Notes under the pieces: generated by a model | What the model was told of the DNA's origin: nothing | The model's database searches: none | The model's input: the letters and a program-made list of their open reading frames with translations, nothing else | Made by a program: the position numbers and the translations under genes | Part shown: piece by piece, positions 8,315 to 15,404 of the stretch | Layout of the letters: each line of letters opens with the position of its first letter | Numbering within the stretch: the stretch's first letter is position 1 | NCBI GenBank assembly: GCA_900541835.1 | Contig: UQLL01000022.1 | Span: forward strand, 1-42,227 | Direction of reading: 5' to 3' | DNA length: 42,227 bases | Source of the DNA: an uncultured Porphyromonadaceae bacterium | GTDB taxonomy: Bacteria; Bacteroidota; Bacteroidia; Bacteroidales; Muribaculaceae

Positions 8315-11300
8315 TTATTCCTTGACCATGACTTTCTCGGAGCGGGTGGTGCCGTCGGAGAAGATGGTGATGCGGACGTTGACGCCCTGGCTCGGGCCGC
8401 TCAGGCGGGTGCCGCGCAGGTCGTACCACTGCACTTCGCGCACGTCGGCGTCGTTGGCGATGCCGTCGACGCCGGTGGTGGCGGCGAGCTTGAGGTATAC
8501 GGTGCGGCGGCTGTCGCCGAGTGTGGCCGTCAGGGGCGTGAGGTTGCTGAGGTCGGCGCTGCTCCAGGTGGCGGTGCCGTGCTGGGTGAAGGTCATGTCC
8601 TTGGCGGCCCAGCTCAGGCCTGCGGCCTGGCTGACGTGGAAGGAGCCGAGGACGTTGTCGGCGTGGCTGCCTTCGGGGAGCACCACGGCGGAGAATGCCA
8701 GGGGGGCGTATGCCTTGTCGGCATGGGCCTTGATGACGGGGTAGCCGTCGGCGTTGGCGGTGAAGCCGTCGCCGAGGTCGGCCTTGGCCAGGGCTGCGGT
8801 GGTCAGGGGGGTGACGCCGTCGAGGGAGTGGTCGGCGTAGCCCTCCTGCGCGCTGGTGCCTGCCATCTGGGAGTCGTAGTAGTTGTTGGCGTAGTTGACG
8901 TAGGTGACGGCGGTGGTGTTGTTGCCTACCACCATGCCGCAGGTCTTGGCGTTGGCGGCCACGGTGCACTCCACTCGGCCGACGTTGTAGCAGTTGAGCA
9001 CCTGCGTGCCGGGGGTGGTGGCGTTCTTGCCCTTGATGGGTAGGCCGACGATGCCTGCGACGTTCTTGCGGCCCTTGAGGTCGCCCTGGTTGACGCAGTT
9101 CTCGACGGTGGCCCAGCCGTAGCCGAGGATGCCGGCGATCTTGAAGGAGTTGGCGTCGGTGGTGCCGAGGCTCTGCACCTTGCCGATGTTGACGGCGCCC
9201 GAGATGCGGCAGCCGTAATCGGTGACGGTGGAGGTGTTGCTCTTGCCCACGATGCCGGCCGCGGAGTACGTGCCGGCGGTGACGTCGGCCTGGTTGTAGG
9301 CGTTGATGACCGAGCCGGTGCAGCTGCCTGCGATGCCGCCTGCGCCGTAGGTGGTGGCCTGTACGGAGGGGCCGTGGTTCCAGGCGTTGCGGATCTGGAC
9401 GCGTGTGCCGGCCGCGCCGATGATGCCGCCTGCGTAGTAGGTCTTGGAGGCGGTCACGGAGCCGTGGTTGGCCACGGAGTCGAGGTAGGGCGCTTCGTCG
9501 GCGGAGCCGGAGTTGGAGTAGCCCATCACGCCGCCTGCGCCGTAGGTGGCTATCACGTCGCCGAAGTTCTCGCAGCGCTCCAGGCGCCAGGAGGAGTTGG
9601 ACGTGGAGGCCTGGCCGAGGATGCCGCCGGCATAGTTGCCGGTGGAGGTGACGTCGGCGCGGTTGACGCAGTCGCGGATGTAGGCGGAGTTCTGCATGGA
9701 GCCTGCTATGCCGCCGCAGCCTGCGGAGGTGGCGGAGACTTCGCCGGTGTTCTCGCAGCCGGTGATGGCGAATGGCTCGGTGGGCCACACGTAGCCGACT
9801 ATGCCGCCGCAGGAGCCGGAGGTGCTGACTACACGGCCGAAGTTGCGGCAGTTGGTGATCGGGGACTTGGTGGAGCCGATGATGCCGCCGGCGGAGCCTG
9901 CGGAGGTGATGAGGCCGTAGTTGGAGCAGTTGCGGACGTCGGCGCCGGTGTCGGTGCTGCCGGCGATGCCGCCGCCGCCGTTGGACTTGGACCATATCTC
10001 GCCGTGGTTGACGCAGTCGTGCACGCGGGCGCCGGTGGCGAGCGTGCCGGCCACGCCGCCCGCGTACTGCATCTTGGCGGCCTTCATGTAGCCGTGGTTG
10101 ACGATGCCGTATGCCTCGCCGGCGAAGGAGCCGGCCACGCCGCCAACGTACTGGTTGCCGACGAAGGAGACGGTGGTGTCGAGGGTGAGGTCGTAGACCT
10201 TGGCGTCGGCGGAGGCGCGGCCGAGCAGGCCGACGTACTTCATGTCCTCGTTGTCGTAGACGGCGCGGATGATGCGCTTGCCGTTGCCGTCGATGGTGCC
10301 GGCGAAGAGGGTGGAGCCGTCGGAGCAGATGGGCTCGAAGTTGCCGTTGAAGTCGAGGTCGGCGCCGAGGCGGAAGTGCTCCTGGCTCAGGGGCTTGTGG
10401 TACTCGTTGGTGTAGAATGCCACGGTGTTCCACTCCGTCGGGGTGTTGATGACGTAGGGGTCGGCGGCGGTGCCGGTGCCGTTGTCGAGCAGGCGCGGGG
10501 TGCCGAACAGGGGTGCCGAGAGGGTGCAGAGGCCGTCGGCGGAGGTCAGCGTCAGGGTGTCGGTGGCCACTGCCTTGCTGGTGGGGTTGACGAGCTTGCC
10601 GTCGGCGATGGCGAAGACGGTGCCGTCGGCCAGGCGGGCGACGGTGCCCCGGGGCATGCGGACTACGGCGTCGGTGCGCTTGTCGAAGCGGGACTCCACG
10701 CGGGGGCTGGTGGCGAACTCCACGCGGGCGGCGGCGTACCACTGCGATGCGGGCTGCGATGCGAATGCCTTCAGCACGGGGTAGGAGCCTGCGGCGAACT
10801 GCCAGAGGGCGTCGTCGCAGCCTTCGAGCCTGGAGCCCGCGGTGAGCTGGGCGGTCTGCATGGCCCTGACTCCGGCGTGGGCGTTGTTGGCGGCCGCGGC
10901 CAGGGCCGAGAACTGTGCGTCGTAGTAGTTGTTGCGGACCAGGGACTGGTCGTTGCCGTAGGGGCTGCCGATGATGGCTCCGCGCGTGCCGTCGGTGCCG
11001 TTCTCGAGCACGATGCCGGTGTTGACGCATCCCTGCAGGCCGGTCTCGGCGTTGGCCGTGAAGTCGCCGGCGATGCCGCCGGTGTGGTCGGCGCCGACGA
11101 TCATGCCCTGGTTGAGGCAGTCGGAGACGTTGCCGGCGCCCTCGCCGAGGATGCCGCCGGTGTAGATGAGCTGCTCGGGGTCGTCGGAGAAGGGGCCGAA
11201 GATGGCGTTGGTGACGTTGCCGGAGTTCTGGCAGCCGCGGATCTCGGAGCCGCGTGCGGCGATGCCGACGATGCCGGCGGTGTAGCGGCGGGCGCCGCGG

Positions 11301-14300
11301 ATGCGGCCGGCGTTGTAGCAGCCGGTCACCTTGCCGGTGGCGGCGAGCTGGCAGGCGATGCCGGCGGCGCCGTCGTTGTAGGCGGTGACGTCGGCCAGGT
11401 TGACGATGCCCTGCAGCAGGCCGTGTGCCTGGGCCACGAAGCCCACGTAGCTGCCGCCGACGAAGCGGCAGGAGCGATCGACGGTGAAGTTCTTTACTTC
11501 GGAGGCCGGGCCGGTGTAGACCATGAAGGCGCCGGTGACGGAGGCCGACGTCGGAACTGCCTGCACGAGGTTGCGGATGGTGTGGCCGTTGCCGTCGAGC
11601 ACGCCGTTGAAGGCGTAGGCGGGGGCGGTGTTGGAGTAGCCGCGGAAGCCCTGCACGCCGGCGAAGTCGATGTCGCCCTCGACGCGGAAGTGGGTGCCGG
11701 TGTAGTCGTAGAGCTCTGTGTCGACGGCGTGGAAGACCTTGTCCAGGTCAGCCTTGTTGCGGATGAGGTAGGGGGACGCTGCGGTGCCTTCGCCGTCAAA
11801 CTCTTTGGGAACCACCTTGAGGCAGTACATGCGGAAGAGCTGGCCGTCGGCGTTGACGGCCACGAGGGTGTCGGAGCAGAGGGCGGTGGCGGTCAGCGAC
11901 ACGCTGGTGCCGGAGATGGCCAGGCCGTTGCCGGCGGTGGTGTAGCGCATGTCGTGCAGGAAGTGCCAGCTGACGTTCTCGCCCGTGCCGAGGGTGAAGG
12001 CAGAGCGGACGTTGCGCTGGTTGTCGGCGGCGCCCAGGAAGAAGGGCACGGCGTCGAGCTGCACTTTTTCCTGGTTGCGGAGGGCAGTCAGGACGGGGTA
12101 CTTGCCGTTGGCCGGGGTCCAGGCGGCGGCGTCGAGGCCCTTGGGCAGGGTGCCGGAGCTGAGGGTGGCCGTCGGAGTGGCGCCCGTGGTGCCGAAGTTG
12201 TAGGAGGTCTGGGCGTCGAAGTAGTTGTCGGCCAGGGTGGCCTCGCCCGGGTCGGCGGTGATCTCGTTGCCGCGCACGGAGCCGCTGACCATCAGGGTGC
12301 CGGTGAAGAGGTTGCCGGAGATTTCGGCGGCGGCGTTGGTGACCTGTGCGGTGATGCCGCCGATGGTGGTGCCGAGGTAGCTCGAGATGATGCCGGAGGA
12401 CTGGCAGTCGTGCACGCCGCCCTTCTCCTGCTTGCCGGTGATGCCGCCGATGATGGCGGAGGAGGAGGAGGATGCCTGGTGCAGCACCTGGCCGGCGAAC
12501 TGGCAGCGGCGGATCTGTCCGGCGGTGGGGTTGCCGACTATGCCGCCCGCTATCTCGTTGCCGTACAGGCGGATGGTGCCGTAGTAGAGGCAGTCCTCGA
12601 CGACGGCGGTGTCGCGTGTGATGACGGGGGCTATGCCGCCGTAGCGGGGAGAGTCCTGGTTGCTGGGCAGGCGCACCACGTCCATGTTGGAGACGCAGCG
12701 GCGGATCTTGGCGCCGTTGCAGTTGCCGACGATGGAGGACACGAAATCGGCGCCGGTGACGGAGCCGCCCTGCACGGTGATGTCCTCGGTGACGGCGGCG
12801 TTGACGGAGAAGCCGAGCACGCCGCCGTAGTAGCTGCCGGAGAGGCTGCTGCCGGCCACGTCGGCGCCTGCCACCTTGATGTCGTGGACGTGCGCGGCGC
12901 TGTATCCGGCCACGGAGCCTGCGTATGACTGCGCGGAGCGGATGACGGGCCTGTCGAGTGTGAGGGAGTGGACGGCGGCGCCGGGGGCGAGCTCGCCGAA
13001 GAGGCCGGCGCGGTAGCTGGTGCCGCGGCTCTCGCTGACCTTCAGGCCGGCGATGGCGTGGCCGCGTCCGTCGTAGATGCCGCCGAACTTATAGTCGGCG
13101 GTGCCGCCGATGGGCTCGAAGGTCTCGACGTCGCCCAGGTCGATGTCGGCCGTCTGGGCGAAGTGCTTGCCTGCCAGCACGACTTTGTTGACGCGCAGCG
13201 CGGTGTTGTTGTTGGCCACGAAGCTGAGGCGCTGCAGGTCGGCGGCGGTGGCGATGAGGTAGGGTTCCTCGGCGGTGCCCTTGCCGGCGAAGTCGACGGC
13301 GGTGCTGAGGTTTGTCCAGGCCTCGTCGGCGCTCACGCGGATGACGCTGCGCTCGAGCAGGTCGGCGCGGGCCGAGGTGCTGCCGGTGCCGGCGGCCACG
13401 CACCAGGGGCCGGTGACGATGCTGTCGCCGGCGAACAGGGCCGCCATGGCGTTGCTGTTGAGCGTGGGTACGGGCGGATTCTTGGTGCGGTCGATGGCCG
13501 TCACGTTGTAGTTGTAGAGGTTGACCATGGAGCCCGACGAGGTCTGCCCGGCGCCGATGGCGGTGCGCGGCACGGTGACCTTGCCCACGGTGTCCACGGT
13601 GCACTTGATGGCCGCCCCGTGGCCGCCGAAGTTCTTGATCAGCAGCTGGGTGGGGGTGGTGCGGGAGTAGTGGATGGAGTAGGTGTTGACGGGCTTGTCG
13701 GTGTTCCACAGCGAGTGGTCGGTCATCTGCGCGTTGTAGCGGTACCACTCGTCGCCGTAGCAGCGGATCTGGCCGCTGGTGGCTCCCTCGGCGATGATGA
13801 TCATCTCGGGGAAGCGTATGATTCCCTTGGGGGAGACGACGGCGTCGAAGGGCTGGTTGAAGAAGTGGAGGTTGGCGAAGTCGGCCGGGTAGAGCTTCAG
13901 CGTGGAGCCGTCGGAGAGGGTGCCGACGACCTGTCCGGGCTGGAAGGTGATGGTGCCGGCACCGGGGTTGACGGTGCCGGCGAAGGTGCCTCCGGCGTTG
14001 TAGAAGTTGGCGATTCTGACGTCGTTGGCGCCGGTGCCGGCGCTGATGGTAAGCTCGCCCATGAAGGTGACGGCCCCGGCCTGCTGGCCGTGGGAGTCCT
14101 GGATGTAGGTGCCGAGGATGGCCTGGCGGGTGGTTGGGGCGGTGCGCTCGCCCGCAGGGAGGGTGGCACTTCGCAGCTTGGCGCCGGCCTGGGACTCGGT
14201 GAGCACGGCCTGCGAAAAGGCCTCCGTGCCGAGCCGGTCGGGCACCTGCTGCCGCATCTGCGCGACGGCGAGGCCGGGCGACAGGCCCAGCAGGAGCGCG

Positions 14301-14329
14301 GCGGCGAACAGTCTGGCAATTTTTCTCAT
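8315..14329 (-). CDS. Giant GLUG/beta-helix T9SS surface protein (2004 aa)
   Basis: The protein has 2004 residues: a signal peptide (IARLFAAALLLGLSPGLAVA), then about 330 residues of beta-rich N-terminal domain. Three large modules follow, each opening with a 'GTGTAADPYVI'-like line, near residues 353, 851 and 1290. Each module carries GLUG-type repeats: 'DGNGHTIRNL', 'YVGLLGRASADAKVYDLTLD', and many 'AGGIAGS...V.NC.N.G.V' turns. These predict a right-handed parallel beta-helix. Modules end in 'NNYYDAQ...W...YPVLKAF'-like sequence and are separated by short Ig-like linkers. The C terminus (VQWYDLRGTRLSGPSQGVNV, then EKVMVKE) is a T9SS sorting tail. The protein is therefore probably a secreted, surface-exposed adhesin or glycan-binding protein. 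No catalytic residues were identified. No clear promoter was seen upstream. Confidence 0.9.
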   Translation of the reverse strand: MRKIARLFAAALLLGLSPGLAVAQMRQQVPDRLGTEAFSQAVLTESQAGAKLRSATLPAGERTAPTTRQAILGTYIQDSHGQQAGAVTFMGELTISAGTGANDVRIANFYNAGGTFAGTVNPGAGTITFQPGQVVGTLSDGSTLKLYPADFANLHFFNQPFDAVVSPKGIIRFPEMIIIAEGATSGQIRCYGDEWYRYNAQMTDHSLWNTDKPVNTYSIHYSRTTPTQLLIKNFGGHGAAIKCTVDTVGKVTVPRTAIGAGQTSSGSMVNLYNYNVTAIDRTKNPPVPTLNSNAMAALFAGDSIVTGPWCVAAGTGSTSARADLLERSVIRVSADEAWTNLSTAVDFAGKGTAEEPYLIATAADLQRLSFVANNNTALRVNKVVLAGKHFAQTADIDLGDVETFEPIGGTADYKFGGIYDGRGHAIAGLKVSESRGTSYRAGLFGELAPGAAVHSLTLDRPVIRSAQSYAGSVAGYSAAHVHDIKVAGADVAGSSLSGSYYGGVLGFSVNAAVTEDITVQGGSVTGADFVSSIVGNCNGAKIRRCVSNMDVVRLPSNQDSPRYGGIAPVITRDTAVVEDCLYYGTIRLYGNEIAGGIVGNPTAGQIRRCQFAGQVLHQASSSSSAIIGGITGKQEKGGVHDCQSSGIISSYLGTTIGGITAQVTNAAAEISGNLFTGTLMVSGSVRGNEITADPGEATLADNYFDAQTSYNFGTTGATPTATLSSGTLPKGLDAAAWTPANGKYPVLTALRNQEKVQLDAVPFFLGAADNQRNVRSAFTLGTGENVSWHFLHDMRYTTAGNGLAISGTSVSLTATALCSDTLVAVNADGQLFRMYCLKVVPKEFDGEGTAASPYLIRNKADLDKVFHAVDTELYDYTGTHFRVEGDIDFAGVQGFRGYSNTAPAYAFNGVLDGNGHTIRNLVQAVPTSASVTGAFMVYTGPASEVKNFTVDRSCRFVGGSYVGFVAQAHGLLQGIVNLADVTAYNDGAAGIACQLAATGKVTGCYNAGRIRGARRYTAGIVGIAARGSEIRGCQNSGNVTNAIFGPFSDDPEQLIYTGGILGEGAGNVSDCLNQGMIVGADHTGGIAGDFTANAETGLQGCVNTGIVLENGTDGTRGAIIGSPYGNDQSLVRNNYYDAQFSALAAAANNAHAGVRAMQTAQLTAGSRLEGCDDALWQFAAGSYPVLKAFASQPASQWYAAARVEFATSPRVESRFDKRTDAVVRMPRGTVARLADGTVFAIADGKLVNPTSKAVATDTLTLTSADGLCTLSAPLFGTPRLLDNGTGTAADPYVINTPTEWNTVAFYTNEYHKPLSQEHFRLGADLDFNGNFEPICSDGSTLFAGTIDGNGKRIIRAVYDNEDMKYVGLLGRASADAKVYDLTLDTTVSFVGNQYVGGVAGSFAGEAYGIVNHGYMKAAKMQYAGGVAGTLATGARVHDCVNHGEIWSKSNGGGGIAGSTDTGADVRNCSNYGLITSAGSAGGIIGSTKSPITNCRNFGRVVSTSGSCGGIVGYVWPTEPFAITGCENTGEVSATSAGCGGIAGSMQNSAYIRDCVNRADVTSTGNYAGGILGQASTSNSSWRLERCENFGDVIATYGAGGVMGYSNSGSADEAPYLDSVANHGSVTASKTYYAGGIIGAAGTRVQIRNAWNHGPSVQATTYGAGGIAGSCTGSVINAYNQADVTAGTYSAAGIVGKSNTSTVTDYGCRISGAVNIGKVQSLGTTDANSFKIAGILGYGWATVENCVNQGDLKGRKNVAGIVGLPIKGKNATTPGTQVLNCYNVGRVECTVAANAKTCGMVVGNNTTAVTYVNYANNYYDSQMAGTSAQEGYADHSLDGVTPLTTAALAKADLGDGFTANADGYPVIKAHADKAYAPLAFSAVVLPEGSHADNVLGSFHVSQAAGLSWAAKDMTFTQHGTATWSSADLSNLTPLTATLGDSRRTVYLKLAATTGVDGIANDADVREVQWYDLRGTRLSGPSQGVNVRITIFSDGTTRSEKVMVKE

Positions 14330-14432
14330 AATTGCGGAAATGTTAGTGGAAAAAGTTGTTGGTAAGAAAAAAGTAAGTGGGCGAGGAGAGGGTATGGGTG
14401 CTGCCGGGCGTGACCGCGCCGGGCGCAGGTTT

Positions 14433-14440
14433 TATCTTTG
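14433..14440 (+). promoter_or_regulatory. Orphan -7 element TATCTTTG
   Basis: This matches TAnnTTTG but has no TTTG at the -33 distance and points into the 3' end of the minus-strand DUF5715 gene. If active it would make an antisense or short RNA. The rest of the 14330-14491 gap holds nothing I recognise. Confidence 0.25.
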
Positions 14441-14491
14441 CATTATCCGCCGAGGAGAAGATAGTGGGCGAAGCCACCGGCTCGGCGTGAT

Positions 14492-15223
14492 CTACCGGAT
14501 TACGGTGATGTGGAAGCAGGGTGACTTGACTTCGTACTTCACCATGCAGCGGTCGGCGGCGCGGAGGTCGTAGACGGCCTCTGCGAGGGCGAGGCGGTAG
14601 CGAGGGTCGTAGACCTCGGTGCCGCGGCGGTCGTAGAAACGGAGGTAGCTGACGTCGAAGGTGGTGGCGTACTGGTGCGTGGAGAACTCGGTGGCGTTGC
14701 GGTTGACGCGGCGCAGCTTCTTTACCGAGGACTGTGTGCGCAGCAGGCTTGTGACCTTCAGGCGCAGCGGAGGGAGTCCGCGCCGCGACAGGGTGTCGTT
14801 GAAGGCGCGGGCCAGGTCGTCGAGCAGCCGGGCGGCCTCGGGCACCAGGAAGGGCACTGAGTGGCGGAGCGTGTCGAGGCGGTAGGTGCCGGTGTCGCGG
14901 ACGCGGACCACGGGGCGGTCGGAGGCGAACACGTCGGCCGGGCGCGCGATGGGCCGGATGCCCATGTGCCGGGCGTGGGCCAGCTGGAGGTAGTTGGAGT
15001 CGTTGAAGATCTCGCGCATCCTGCGCTCCAGGCGCGGGCGGAGGGAGTCCATGGGCGCGGGCATGCGGCAGTCGGAGCTGCGAGGGCGCTCCGTGGCGGC
15101 CTCTTCGGCTGCCTGCGGCATGCTCTCGTCGCCCCACCAGCGCCCGCCGCCGCAGCCCCACAGGGCCGCCGCGCAGAGCGCCGCCAGGGCGCCCGATACA
15201 ATAGTCTTCAGCTTCACGACCAC
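14492..15223 (-). CDS. DUF5715 family lipoprotein, M15 peptidase-like
   Basis: The 243-residue protein starts with a signal sequence ending in a lipobox (LWGC), so it should be lipidated and face the periplasm. The C-terminal half matches DUF5715 and resembles the fold of M15 D,D- and L,D-peptidases. It has 'STHQYATTFDVSY' with His and Asp in the positions of the SxHxxGxAxD zinc motif, and 'KYEVKSPCFHITV' with Glu and the third zinc His near the end. A role in peptidoglycan trimming is a reasonable inference but unproven for this family. It is transcribed towards the giant GLUG gene 162 bp away and is probably its own unit. Upstream lies a compound palindromic repeat. Confidence 0.75.
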   Translation of the reverse strand: MVVKLKTIVSGALAALCAAALWGCGGGRWWGDESMPQAAEEAATERPRSSDCRMPAPMDSLRPRLERRMREIFNDSNYLQLAHARHMGIRPIARPADVFASDRPVVRVRDTGTYRLDTLRHSVPFLVPEAARLLDDLARAFNDTLSRRGLPPLRLKVTSLLRTQSSVKKLRRVNRNATEFSTHQYATTFDVSYLRFYDRRGTEVYDPRYRLALAEAVYDLRAADRCMVKYEVKSPCFHITVIR

Positions 15224-15264
15224 AAATTTAGTGAAAAATTCTGAAACAGAACAAAATTTTCAAG

Positions 15265-15393
15265 AGGGTGTTGCAAAATCCGGCGAATCGTAGGGATGCA
15301 CCCTGGTGCATCCGCTCTCCTTTATGGATTGTCAGCGGCTGCACCAGGGTGCAGCCCTACAATCTGACCGAAATTGTGAATTTTGACACGCCC
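15265..15393. repeat. Compound palindromic repeat, copy 4
   Basis: Flank A (GCAAAATCCGGCGAATCG, 15273-15290) is followed by a perfect palindrome at 15294-15313 (GGATGCACC, CT, GGTGCATCC). A spacer and a second perfect palindrome at 15337-15356 (GGCTGCACC, AG, GGTGCAGCC) come next, then CTAC and flank B in reverse (AATCTGACCGAAATT, then AATTTTGACACGCCCT). It occupies nearly all of the 181-bp gap between two minus-strand genes. Confidence 0.9.
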
Positions 15394-15404
15394 TCTTATC
15401 GCGC

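Noticed and set aside
9374..12928. Long open frame of 1184 codons on the + strand opposite the giant GLUG gene
   Set aside because: It is antisense to a gene with signal peptide, GLUG motifs and sorting tail. Its product is a low-complexity run of Gly, Ala, Val and Asp, typical of the shadow of GC-rich code.
8315..14329. Regularly spaced similar DNA segments that might suggest a CRISPR array
   Set aside because: The similarity comes from protein-level GLUG repeats of unequal length. There are no identical 25-40-bp repeats with equal spacers and no cas genes.
14330..14491. Possible tRNA or riboswitch in the gap
   Set aside because: No cloverleaf or known aptamer core could be drawn; the GC-rich stretches pair only in short imperfect stems.
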